Shown: one piece after another, positions 55,101-64,000 of the stretch
Layout of the letters: each line of letters opens with the position of its first letter
How positions within the stretch are numbered: the stretch's first letter is position 1
Assembly: GCA_040285825.1 (NCBI GenBank)
Contig: JAUPSS010000006.1
Coordinates: forward strand, 558,001-622,000
Source of the DNA: Eukaryota sp. TZLM1-RC
Taxonomy: Eukaryota; Metamonada: BaSk clade
DNA length: 64,000 bases
Direction of reading: 5' to 3'
Program-made: the position numbers and the translations under genes
Notes under the pieces: generated by a model
What the model was told of the DNA's origin: nothing
What the model saw: only the letters and a program-made list of their open reading frames with translations
Databases searched by the model: none

Positions 55101-55771
55101 CGTTGTTTATGGTAATCTGATGGGGCATATGATAACAAAGTGTTGAGAAGGGTAAGGATTGATACTTTGAGATCCAAAACATTCTCATTTAGCAAGGCCA
55201 AGACACCTTCATAAGGACGAACTCCAGCGTATTGAGCATATGACTTGAAAGAGTCATGGACAAGGTTCCATCCATCCTCTGCCATTGCGATGATAACAGT
55301 GAGTAACTCCATTGTTCTGCATTGAACAGAAAGTACAGGGGAGGTGTCAACAACTTCAATCAGATCCTCAATCAAATGAGGTTGTGAAGTAATGTACTCC
55401 ATACCTGTTACAAAGAACAAAGCTGTGCGTAGACCGTGGAGTGCATAAGCTTGGGTGTTACCAGATACTCCCTTGATGACTTTAAGTAGTACTTGTATAC
55501 CTGACTGGGCAATAAACTCTTCAGCAAACATATCATCTTGTAGATGAGCACGAAGCCTATAAGCAGAAAGTTTCTGGTGTTTAACATCATCAAAGTCGTC
55601 AAGAGCAAGAATTACTTCAGAAGCAAGCTGTTCCGCAGGATCAACATCAGGAGGATCAGGAACTCCTGAATCAGGGAGAGATATCTCCTCAGAAGCCATG
55701 ATGTAGGTTGTGTTGATGATAGAGGTTGATGTTGATGAACTTGACGAAGTGATAGATTTTTTAAAAATCAT
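52133..55771 (-). CDS. Formin (diaphanous-like, FH3-like/FH1/FH2)
   Basis: Formins nucleate and processively elongate actin filaments. The frame is uninterrupted for 1212 codons; the Met at residue 25 (55699) begins 'MASEEISLPDSGVPDPPD' and is the likelier start, since the preceding Ser/Thr run looks like 5' UTR. Residues 45-260 are an all-helical armadillo-like N-terminal domain resembling GBD/FH3 or ELMO repeats; 268-320 is a coiled coil; 345-400 is very acidic. The FH1 region (481-770) has Pro-rich profilin-binding tracts in 24-residue repeats, then 'PPPPGMPG' repeats. FH2 spans about 778-1145, with 'KMKAVHWRKKG', 'LLVVGNYINAGTARGSAEGF' and 'KKTLLQHAVEWL', all hallmark blocks. A basic C-terminus with 'QMAQLIQEIREGKAG' around 1173 may be a DAD-like autoinhibitory segment. 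No introns are needed. It is an intact, probably functional host gene. Confidence 0.95.
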   Translation of the reverse strand: MIFKKSITSSSSSTSTSIINTTYIMASEEISLPDSGVPDPPDVDPAEQLASEVILALDDFDDVKHQKLSAYRLRAHLQDDMFAEEFIAQSGIQVLLKVIKGVSGNTQAYALHGLRTALFFVTGMEYITSQPHLIEDLIEVVDTSPVLSVQCRTMELLTVIIAMAEDGWNLVHDSFKSYAQYAGVRPYEGVLALLNENVLDLKVSILTLLNTLLSYAPSDYHKQRLVFRWSNLGMDAILKSAVAIEHDDFTAVFNRFQELSNVVVPGSWKEADTLREQLDRAEERIYELEHQVDYSERLKTRLSLFRTEIQRRDALIERARNEGQLVGYLEPLYRHDNPAHHLNLPHNIEPLAPEAEPPANEEEYYEEYYDEEDFDEEVPLEDPDLPSVEVSVPDFSEELEPPVTDFVDPPNFDTEDTSSAVKKIFVTSEVQTDPIELADESTESKHGERSSSNSNEPIRTEQNNEYKSNDIPKAEKDDVPSATAPPPLPGSSSAPPPPSLPGSSSAPAPPPLPGSSSAPPPPPLPENSSAPAPPPLPGSSSAPPPPPLPGSSSAPAPPPLPGSSSAPPPPPLPGSSSAPAPPPLPGSSSAPPPPPLPGNSSAPAPPPLPGSSGAPPPPPLPGNSSAPAPPPLPGSSGAPPPPPLPGNSSAPAPPPLPGSSGAPPPPPLPGNSSAPAPPPLPGNSGPPAPPPLPGKSGPPPPPLPGMPAAPPLPGGQGGPPPPPPPPPGMPGMPPPPPPPPGMPGMPPPPPPPPGMPGVPPPPPGMPGASRPASNIPKPKVKMKAVHWRKKGPNRMNPNAQTIWKEVDLPRVDFSKIERAFQVKEKPKAGAKAAESKPKKPAKVIVLEGKRSQAIGVLLPRLPPTSQMKDAILTLDESVLTPDSVTMIKQNLPTSEEVTSIRRALEDPTAVLDKPEEWCLAMSKIPKIQARLQAWLFKFEFSALLSDISSPIEKLTNATLAVKESKGLRSVLGMLLVVGNYINAGTARGSAEGFEFEFLVKSADVKDSENKKTLLQHAVEWLTERETLHIVTELSPIKEALRVSFGDLDKNYHDLKMRIKEASAAADLVSKELKPSDPFCEKMGPFMERCNKETAKIEADLAQQKKEFVDLLVFLGYQESKAKKIEPNEWFPGLQTVVEKIEKFMPKKEEKKDKKKKGNLGKKLVKTDGSSEDQMAQLIQEIREGKAGVKENKKAKPAVQGRNLLKLDQLQKK
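53690..54320 (-). repeat. 72-bp minisatellite in the formin FH1 region
   Basis: Alternating 12-residue units of the type 'GSSSAPAPPPLP' and 'GSSSAPPPPPLP' give a 24-residue, 72-bp period repeated about eight times, with two sequence subtypes (SSGAP/NSSAP and SSSAP). The period is a multiple of three, so copy changes keep the frame. Confidence 0.9.
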
Positions 55772-55879
55772 TTCTAACTATTTTCCAATCATTTTCATAA
55801 TAATTTCGCAATAATTTTCTTTTGTCATATTTCAAATTGATGTATGGATCGCCTTCTAACCTAATTTTTCATTCTGGGG

Positions 55880-56600
55880 ACATTTCTTCATCAAGAGGTG
55901 TCAAGCAGGCAGATCCTCTGGGTCCATTTTTCTTTTGCTGTGCACTTCAATCATTTTTTGAAAAAATTAAGTTGGATTTTCCTGACTTCCATTTATGAGC
56001 ATATGCAGATGATTTATCACTTGTCGGTCCTTCGTCCCTTTTACAGCAAGGATTACAAGATTTCGTTATTCTGTTTAGATATTAAATTGGTCAAGTGTTT
56101 CATTATTGGTAATCACAATGTTGATGTAGTATTTAATGAAACTTTCATCAAATATGTTTATTATGAAGCAGATGCGATTCATTTTCTTGGCTCTTATTTT
56201 GGAAATATCAAAAAAAATTAAATCGATTTTGAAATTTATTTTGGGAAAAATTGAAAAGTAACTTTTAGCTGATCGAGAACTAAAAATTGACAAACATTCA
56301 GCGTTTTCGGTCCTAAATGTGTGTTTTGGATCAAAAATTAATCACCTTCTGCATTCTTCATCTTTTACAATTTTTTGTTATTTTGTACGTCAATTTAATA
56401 CTTTGAGAACCAATTTCTTAGGAGATTTAGTAGAAGTTTGTCCCTCCAAAATTCGTTAACATGCATTGTTTAGTCCTACGTTTGCTGGAGTGGTGGTTTT
56501 GGAGGATTTGAATTTCTCCAACATTGAAATGTTGCTGGACCATTTACTGCACCAATTGTAGACTTACTAAGTTTGGTAGTACAATATACCTAACATATTC
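55880..56600 (+). mobile_element. LINE relic copy E, RT region
   Basis: Plus-strand broken frames encode 'SSRGVKQADPLGPFFFCCAL', 'AYADDLSLVGPSSLLQQG' (the YADD box), 'VFNETFIKYVYYEADAIHFL' and 'GSYFGNI', matching the RT of copy A. It is truncated at both ends. Confidence 0.65.
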
Positions 56601-57002
56601 CTTATTCCACCTCTAACTGATCGGCATTGAACCTTGTTCATGTCTCATTACCCCGTTTAACAACTTATTGACAACTTGTCTTCTGATCCAAAAACGAAAC
56701 ATGTTAAGTCGTTATGTACAATTTGACTTGGCTTGATATGTTTCGACTTATGTTATTGAATAACGTTAGTTGAAAATTCCATCAAACGAGAAGAAAAACA
56801 CACTCTCATATTTCGTTATTGATTTTTTTTAAATCTTAAATATTCCTTAATCTAGTATTTCTACCTGATCGTCATTGAAACCTCCTCACTGTAAATATCT
56901 TACTAATAAATACCTTAGTTCATATACAATAACATTAAATAAAATTCTGTTTCAGTTTGCCTTAGCTTAAATTATATTATATTATAATTTGGCAACATTG
57001 GT

Positions 57003-57240
57003 CAATCTGTTTTGAATTTTTTCAATGATTTTATTAATTTATGTCGTTCAAGTGGTAAGAATTTTACAGGGAATTTGGAAGAATTGAAAGAATTGTATCG
57101 TTTTTGCTTTGTACACAAGTGTGTCCAAGTAATTAAATTTATTGATGTCCAAGCTGTATAAGGATTCATCAAGAGTTGGCGTGGAAAGTTTTGTTTCTTT
57201 TGTGTTTTAGTTTTGTTTCTTCGTATATCCATATATATTA
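57003..57240 (-). repeat. Interspersed repeat R2, copy b
   Basis: The minus strand encodes 'KQNFPRQLLMNPYTAW' and 'TWTHLCTKQKRYNSFN', which match the plus-strand translation of 60140-60345 ('SPRQLLMNPYK', 'CTKRK'). The match is at DNA level too ('ctcttgatgaatcc'). No known family. Confidence 0.65.
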
Positions 57241-57274
57241 AAACTTTTTAACGATTTTTGCAAATTAAACTAAA

Positions 57275-57694
57275 CACCTCCTCAATCATCCTGGCATTAT
57301 CCGCGTTTATGGAGTTACATACATAGAATGCAAGATGAGTATTGTCATGGATCGATCATCTTCTTCCCTCCACGCACCCTTCCCTCTGTCTCACACGTCC
57401 CTTTCGCACGCGATCTCTATAACCTCTGCCCTTCATTTCCTTCACTCTAATAACTTTATCCATAGAGATTTAAAGCCCCAGAACATTCTTATGGTTGATG
57501 GTCTTCCCAGAATTTCTGACTTTGGAACTTCCAAAATTATTGCTGATACTGCCACCCTCAAAACTATCAATGCCATGACCCCTAAGTATGCTGCATTGGA
57601 AGGTTTTGATAATAATTCAAGTCAGGAAAGTGATGTCTATGCCCTAGGGATAATTCTATATGAATTACTTAACTCTAAAGTCGCTTTTTTCTAG
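57275..57694 (+). pseudogene. Protein kinase fragment with intact HRD/DFG/APE-like motifs
   Basis: The frame starts abruptly at 'LNHPGIIRVYGVTYIECK' (end of the N-lobe), then has 'FLHSNNFIHRDLKPQNILMV' (HRD catalytic loop), 'PRISDFGTSK' (DFG), 'PKYAALEGFD' (ALE for APE) and 'SDVYALGIILYELL' (subdomain IX). It stops at 57694, soon after subdomain IX, and the glycine loop and VAIK lysine are missing. Domain style is Ser/Thr or TKL-like. It is truncated at both ends and is probably a pseudogene. Confidence 0.7.
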
Positions 57695-57699
57695 GGCAT

Positions 57700-59100
57700 T
57701 AGTTCATCCTGGGCTAAAACTTGCACAGTGGTAATAAAATATACAAAACTTTCATGCTTTACATTTGTTGTTAACAAAAACATCTGAATCTTGCTAATCT
57801 ACAAACAACAATATTTGAACTTAAATTTTACTATATCGTGTTTGAAAGCACTCGAGAAAATTTCAAATTTTGGAACAAAGTTTTAGTTTAACGAACCACT
57901 TATTAAGTTTAAGAAATTTGTTTAGCATTTATTTAAGATAAACCATTCTTTTTCAATTTCAGGATTATCCTGATGGATTTACTGAAGAATGTCATATTCT
58001 TTCAACGTAGTTATCATTTCACATTTATCGAAAAACTTATCAACAAAATCAGATCGCTTAATGGTAGATGATGGACCAATCATTCTTTCTTAATTAGAAG
58101 TCAACAAATCTTTAAATAGAATAAGGGACAATTGAGAAGTAATCTGTTACTTAATGTTGGTTTTGTCGTTATTTTAAATCAAAATTTTTGCCAAGACCTC
58201 GATCATTTGTGGAAAAAGATGGTTAATTCTAGTATCATTTGTTCCAAAACAATTCTGCAACAACTCATTTGTTTTGAAAAAAGGAAGAAACAATGTTGAC
58301 GCCCTAGGTTTTTATGAAACGAACAGGAAAATAAATCATTTTTTTACCATTTTAAATTTACAGCAACAATAATGAACTTAATCAGGACCAAACAGCATTA
58401 TTTCACTGTTATTTTCCTCAATAATTCTCTTTTTATGAAGGCTGTTCTATTAAATTTAATTCAAGTGTTTTATTTGTTTATTCAGCTCCAAAGATGGTCT
58501 ATTTTGAGAATATTTTTTCATCCCTCCCATTCACTACATTACACGAATCTCTCAAAGTCCATGTTTTCATCTTTTGGACAATGATTACAGCCAACAGGTT
58601 CATCGTGTTTCAATGTCGTAGATTTAGCATCTTTGTTGGGTAAACAAACTCCATTATGATCAATTAATGTCAGAGAAAGCACAAGGTTTTTTATATGTAT
58701 GAAAAAAAATATGTAAATAATGTGGACAGAAGGTTCAATACCAAGAAGTCAGGAAGTCTTCCATTTGATTCAAATGAAAAAATTGATATGGATGTTCCAA
58801 AATCTCAGTTTCTAATTGGTTTGGTGATATTTGCAGAAAATTGTATAAGACAAAGAAAGAGAAAACATTTCTTCAAAAATCTGCTGACTGTTACGAAGAT
58901 GTTACTTTTGTTGTCAGTAGCAATATGGATGCTCTTTCGTATGGACAACTTTTCTGTGTTTGTTATCGGTACTTGTTGAGCTTATTCGGAAGAACGTATT
59001 TAAACAGAACTTTGATGATACGTGTCAATAGAGAAAAACTAGTTCGCCCGATCTAAACTAGGTCGGTGTATGCTTGGCACGTTTGGAATTTTGACAATGG
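57700..59100. other. No recognised gene
   Basis: Several broken plus-strand frames (58372-58584, 58695-58979, 58841-59056) have some protein-like runs but no recognisable motif; possibly a decayed gene. Confidence 0.35.
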
Positions 59101-59119
59101 AATATCCAAACATTTGTAT

Positions 59120-59905
59120 TTCAATTCAAACCCAAACCAACGTCACTCATCCAGTGCTCAACGTATCTCTCCCACCTACACAGATCCTCACAGACCTCCG
59201 TAACAATCCTCATCTCCGTGACTACACCCTTTGATTCAATGGGGAAGAGTTTCCTGTTCATCGTGCTCTTTTGGTACTCTACTCCAAGTACTACCACAAG
59301 CTCTTCACTCTCAACTGGGTAGACTCGAACTACCCTACAAGCGATTACGACCATCTTCGTCTCTTCTTCCTTTCTCAAGATATTCCTCGATTACTTTTAT
59401 GGAGGAAGCATCGAATTCACTCCTGAAACGTTCTATCATTTCAGGTACCTCCCTTCCTTTTTCGAGGTAGATTCAATCAATGAGGCTTGTGATCAGGTTA
59501 TAACTGATCACTTTCAATCCCCTGAATGGCTTCTTCCCGCTTTGGTCAATGCTGATGCTAATGAAGACCAAAAACTCTTAATAAAGATTGGTTTCTACAT
59601 TAACTCAACAATTTTGTAACCACTCCTTCTTTCCTTTACCTCCCTTTCTTGCTTGGTAGAAGAGCAGCAAGCTGAATCTTTGTGGTTGGTGAGGTCTGTG
59701 GTTTGGTCTTGGAAGAAGAACAGTTTGTCTGATTGGCAAGTGGAAAAGTTGCTTGATATGATTGAGGAATTGAAAATTGAAAAACTTTATGAAGATGTTT
59801 TTCTTTCTTTTTATCAGCAAAGTCAATTTAATGAATTTTTGTTTGAATTTTCTATTAAATATTTCAATAATAATTCACAAATTCCACCTAAATGGTTCTC
59901 TTGGG
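59120..59905 (+). pseudogene. BTB/POZ domain pseudogene
   Basis: The plus strand encodes 'LTDLRNNPHLRDYTL', a TGA, then 'FNGEEFPVHRALLVLYSKYY' and 'HKLFTLNW', the classic start of a BTB domain. After a frame change near 59375 it continues 'FLDYFYGGSIEFTPETFYHF' and 'RYLPSFFEVDSINEACDQVI', its second half. The frame stops at 59617. A further helical, BACK-like part ('LSDWQVEKLLDMIEELKIEK') resumes at about 59655 and runs into the TTTA microsatellite. BTB proteins often serve as cullin-3 adaptors, and BTB commonly follows RCC1 repeats in protists, as in the gene at 62642. This copy is inactivated. Confidence 0.65.
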
Positions 59906-60139
<234 letters not shown>

Positions 60140-60140
<1 letters not shown>

Positions 60141-60347
60141 TCTACGAAGAATCAAATAGAACAAACTAAAACACATAAGAAACTAAATTCTCCACGCCAA
60201 CTCTTGATGAATCCATATAAAGTTTAGACATCATTAAACTCAAGTACTTGGGAACACTTCTGTACAAAGCGAAAATGATACGATTTTTCCATAAATTCTC
60301 TGCAAAATTCTTACCACTTGAACGACATAAATTACCAAAAATCATAG
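60140..60347 (+). repeat. Interspersed repeat R2, copy c
   Basis: Lies exactly between two TTTA tracts. Matches 57003-57240 (reverse) and 40905-41010. Confidence 0.65.
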
Positions 60348-60662
<315 letters not shown>

Positions 60663-60720
60663 TACTAGAATATTTTTATTCAACAACAAATATGAAATAC
60701 ACAATTAAAACTCCACATCC

Positions 60721-62247
60721 TCAAAAACCTGCCTCCCCTACATCAAAACAATTAATCGCTAAAGATTCAGAAAATTTCCCAAAAGAAGATAGTGAATCAG
60801 AAATTAGTGTTACCATTCCCTTAAAAATAGAAAATACAATCCTGTTTTGCCAGTAAACACGATTGAAAATTCTTCCAGTTCTTTCCTTTACAACTACAAC
60901 AAAATCCTCAAGGAAAGCCATAGCAGCCTTACCTAGAGATCCAAGCAAAGAAAAAACAAATGGACATAAATTATATTGGGCATGAGAATTTTCATTAACC
61001 AAGGAAATGGGTTTCGCATATTTAGCAATTTTATATTTTTCGCCTGCAAGAAGAGGATTATTTACATCCGAGTTAATGAAATGTTCGTTAGAGGAATTAC
61101 AAGGGTCAATAGACATGGCATCCAAAATAGTAAAACTACCATTTAAACCGGGAACAACTAGATCACCTCTAGTCAAACCCATAGAAGCTCTGTTGTAACG
61201 CGTACTATCAATATTGGGATCATCAAGAATTAATTTTGATAACAGAGGTTCTAAAAAGGAATCTACACGATATGATTTGCACATTACATAAATTTGGTCC
61301 CTGACGTTATTATGCACTTTGCTTCTATACGTAATGAAATGTTTACAGTTCAAAAGATGAGTAAACGAAAGAGGTTTACCACATTTACAAGTTAAATGAT
61401 TGGGCAAATTGTTTGGCCACAAAAAACAACGAAAACGCATGTTTAAAAGCCATTCATTGTCTTTTAGCAAAAGTCCATAAACAGAGGGAACTTGAGTTAC
61501 TAAAGCAGCAGCAGAACTATCACGAATATCCTTTAAAAAATTACCGAAAGCGGGATTTTTAGTTTTGGCCAAGCCAAGTCTTACTTCATAATCCAAGCCT
61601 TCATATAATTTAACCAGATGGTGCTGAAGCTTTTTCAAGCAAAAACGTAAATTTGGAAGTGATCGAATGGGAATTTCTTGAACGTTTTGAGGAAAACACT
61701 GAATCCAGATATCACTAGGCAAATTTTCTAATTCAAATTGCAGTTGATTCAAGTAAAAATTTGATTCACCATTTATCAGATGAACATCAAAAGGGAACCT
61801 TTGGAAAAATTCAAAAACAAAATTTTTACCACCTCCCAAAAATGCTGCTTTACACAGAATCGAAGATTTGGTGAATCCTATTCCACTCAAATCTGCTGAA
61901 CAAAATACATGACTTCGAATTAAAGATTCATTTACTTCTAATAAAGAAGAAAAAAAATTTGACTCGAAGTTTGTTAAAAAGATCTGCAAAAATTGAGAGA
62001 TACCGAAGGGGAGTTGACCTTAAAATATGAGTGAATTTTTCCAGAATAACAAATTTTTAAAATAAAAAAATTTGATGTGTTTCTCAATGTCACATTCAGC
62101 AATAAAACTAAGATCCTTGTCAAACTTCTCCAATAAATTGTTTAACTGGGAATAAATTTCATCCAAATTGCCAAGCCAACATCCAAGAAACTTAAAAGCT
62201 TGTTGGTCATAATTGATAAAAGGAATCTGAGCTCCACCAATCATCAA
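60721..62247 (-). mobile_element. LINE copy F: RT 3' part plus intact 422-codon C-terminal region
   Basis: The segment 62247-62020 encodes the end of the RT ('INYDQQAFKFLGCWLGNLDE', 'IEKHIKFFYFKN'). Then an uninterrupted 422-codon frame (61989-60721) carries 'SSILCKAAFLGGGKN', a thumb-like helical region, the finger 'CKCGKPLSFTHLLNCKHF' (C-x-C...H...C), 'RDQIYVMCKSYRVDSFLEPL', and the nuclease-like block 'RGDLVVPGLNGSFTILDAM' followed by 'SIDPCN', with an R-x-D...D spacing as in restriction-like endonuclease LINEs. It ends 'YWQNRIVFSIFKGMV...DVGEAGF'. It is the best-preserved copy, but a frame break near 62000 and the missing upstream RT make it inactive. The flank is a TTTA tract on each side (60348-60659 and 62264-62296). 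Confidence 0.8.
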
Positions 62248-62263
62248 AGATTGTTTTTCTCTA

Positions 62264-62296
62264 CCAATTTATTTATTTATTTATTTATTTATTTAA
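62264..62296 (+). repeat. Short (TTTA)n tract
   Basis: About eight TTTA units, directly at the truncated 5' end of LINE copy F. Confidence 0.95.
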
Positions 62297-62299
62297 TTT

Positions 62300-62640
62300 C
62301 TTCGTTTAATACAAAAATAGTTGAATTTTGCGTTTTCACTAATTAATGTTCCTACTCCACAAATTTTTGAGAAAACTTAACTATTAATTTTCTACATTGA
62401 GCGATAGAAGCACACGAAGTAAAAATTTAGACTTTTGTCCAACCGAAACGACCTTAATGTGGACTAACATAAGCATGAACGGTAATTTGGGACATTTTAC
62501 ATCCAATTTATTGTGACAAAACTTTTGCACGTAACTCATTGAACTTTTGGGCCAAAGGTTTCGTAATAAGAATTATGGAATTTAATGGAATGATATTCAA
62601 GTATTGAACTTCAACAAAGTCCTCAATCCATTATCACATC
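62300..62640. other. Upstream region of the RCC1 gene
   Basis: AT-rich, no coding signal; presumed to include the promoter. Confidence 0.4.
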
Positions 62641-62641
62641 A

Positions 62642-64000
62642 ATGTCCAAGCACCCTACTCTCTCATCCTACCACGATGTCACGCCTTCTTCTTTACTGAC
62701 GTGCTGCCGTGAAGATGCACCGCCTTCTTCGTTTGATTCATACTCTTCCCATTTCCCCTCTTCAATCCCTGTCAACTCTTCTGTGTCTTCCCATCATCCC
62801 TCTTCAAGAACCACAGACCTCTCCCCTGACAAAGAAAATTCTTTTCGCCTTTCCCTCACCAGCTCTGTCAATGACGACACGAAATCAAGTTTGCCCTCTA
62901 CTGCCTTTCCGTCAGCGATGGACGTGGCTCCAAACCACTATATTATTCAAGAGTCTTCCATATCAAGTGCTTGTGAAGATGTGTCGGCCGACCCAAACCC
63001 CGATCGATCGGACAGGATGGTTGGGATTAAGTCCATTTCTGTGGGTGGTTGCCACACACTTCTTCTCACATATTCTGGTGAGGTTTTTGGTTTGGGGAGT
63101 AATGATTATGGTCAAGTTCTCTATGATGGACCTGAATCAATCAAATCACCGATCAAATTACCTTTAAATGATATTCAAGTTATTTCAGCTAGTATTAATC
63201 ACTCCCTTTCCCTCTCTTTTGACGGTAAGTTGTATGGTTGGGGTAGGAATAGATTAAACCAAATCAATAGATCAAGTAAGGACAAACTACCAATAACTAA
63301 AATAAACATTCCTTGTAAAATTAAGGAAGTTTATTGTGGTGTGTTTTGTTCATTTGCTTTAACCCATGAAGGTCAAGTTGTTAAATGGGGAAATTCGGGA
63401 TCATTTGAATTAATTAAAGGGTTAAATAATATTGTTTCAATGTCCGTGTATGGTTTTTTTTTGGTCGCAGTTGATTTAAATGGTGATTTCTTTCATTTTA
63501 TTGCAAGATACCGAAAACCAAATGAGTTACTGCAAATAGAAGTCACCAAACAGATATCTCCCAAAGAACCATCCCAGGGTTCTTTTTTGTTTGTTTGTAT
63601 TCATTTATTTGTAATTGATGTAAATGGTGATGTTTGGAGGTTCAGCAAGCTTTATAATGATGGCACTTTCAATAACAAACCAACCAAAGTTCCAGGGTTG
63701 AGTAATATTGTTTTTATTAATGGTTGTAATGGTATTTATGCTGCCATTAATAATAGTGGTAAAGTTTTTGTTTGGGGTCAGTTGAGTAGAATAAGTGAGT
63801 TTTATGAAGATAGTGATGAACCAAGATGTATCGAAGCTTTCACTAATGTAGAAGGTATTTCAATAGGTGAAACCTTCCTTTTCGCTTACAACAAGAACAC
63901 TGTTTGGGCTTGGGGAAGGAACGATAAAGGTCAATTAGGTACATGTGATTTGATTGATCGACCACAACCTGTCAAAGTATTTGGATCTGAAATACTTGGC
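62642..64000 (+). CDS. RCC1-repeat protein, 5' part (runs off the window)
   Basis: An ATG at 62642 ('MSKHPTLSSYHDVTPSSLL') opens a frame of 453 codons without a stop to the window end. The first 120 residues are Ser/Pro-rich and disordered. Then come RCC1 blades: 'ISVGGCHTLLLTYSGEVFGL' and 'GSNDYGQ', 'SFDGKLYGWGRN', 'VYCGVFCSFALTHEGQVVKW', 'FVIDVNGDVWRF', 'GKVFVWGQLS' and 'NTVWAWGRNDKGQLGT'. RCC1 propellers act as Ran GEFs or, as here with a disordered lead and divergent blades, more often as general binding modules. Whether a BTB domain follows lies outside the window. The frame is intact and the gene is probably functional. Confidence 0.85.
   Translation, partial: MSKHPTLSSYHDVTPSSLLTCCREDAPPSSFDSYSSHFPSSIPVNSSVSSHHPSSRTTDLSPDKENSFRLSLTSSVNDDTKSSLPSTAFPSAMDVAPNHYIIQESSISSACEDVSADPNPDRSDRMVGIKSISVGGCHTLLLTYSGEVFGLGSNDYGQVLYDGPESIKSPIKLPLNDIQVISASINHSLSLSFDGKLYGWGRNRLNQINRSSKDKLPITKINIPCKIKEVYCGVFCSFALTHEGQVVKWGNSGSFELIKGLNNIVSMSVYGFFLVAVDLNGDFFHFIARYRKPNELLQIEVTKQISPKEPSQGSFLFVCIHLFVIDVNGDVWRFSKLYNDGTFNNKPTKVPGLSNIVFINGCNGIYAAINNSGKVFVWGQLSRISEFYEDSDEPRCIEAFTNVEGISIGETFLFAYNKNTVWAWGRNDKGQLGTCDLIDRPQPVKVFGSEILG

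Overview
This window is nuclear DNA from an AT-rich, repeat-laden unicellular eukaryote. The evidence is a formin, a ribosomal stalk protein P1 gene with three spliceosomal introns, RCC1, BTB and protein-kinase fragments, LINE and Ty3/gypsy retroelements, and no operons. The standard genetic code fits every intact gene. The introns of the P1 gene are only 28-29 nt long, so the host probably has very small introns. I cannot place the organism from sequence alone; an amoeboid protist is my guess.

Positions 1-18513 are a tandem array: six full units of about 2.86 kb (2831-2860 bp) plus a partial unit cut by the window edge. Read on the minus strand, each unit holds a retroelement gag-like segment (zinc knuckle, then zinc ribbon), a broken ATP-dependent DNA ligase, and an unrecognised ORF of up to 186 codons. 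The ligase breaks are shared by all copies, so they predate the amplification unless they are systematic read errors. Next to the array (18560-19690) an open frame joins a Ty3-type RT/RNase H segment in frame to the C-terminal part of a divergent RNA polymerase largest subunit. A ligase and a divergent RNA polymerase side by side suggest an integrated, decaying large-DNA-virus or linear-plasmid segment invaded by retroelements and then amplified.

Positions 19.7-48 kb are mostly a graveyard. It holds a Ty3/gypsy element (gag and integrase, about 26.2-28.8 kb), several copies of one LINE family with an apparent C-terminal zinc finger and nuclease-like domain, decayed leucine-rich-repeat genes, an MCM helicase C-terminal fragment, a GC-richer orphan ORF, tRNA-like relics, short interspersed repeats and a broken kinase-like gene.

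Positions 48.4-55.8 kb are the well-preserved host segment. It contains a small basic protein, RPLP1, a papain-fold membrane protein that has lost its catalytic cysteine (divergent from RPLP1 across only 101 bp), a possible orphan ORF, and an intact formin of 1188-1212 residues with a 72-bp minisatellite in its FH1 region.

Positions 55.8-64 kb hold LINE relics, a kinase C-lobe fragment, a BTB pseudogene, two long TTTA microsatellites and the start of an intact RCC1-repeat gene that runs off the right edge. Many frame breaks fall in homopolymers, so some calls of 'pseudogene' may be sequencing error.
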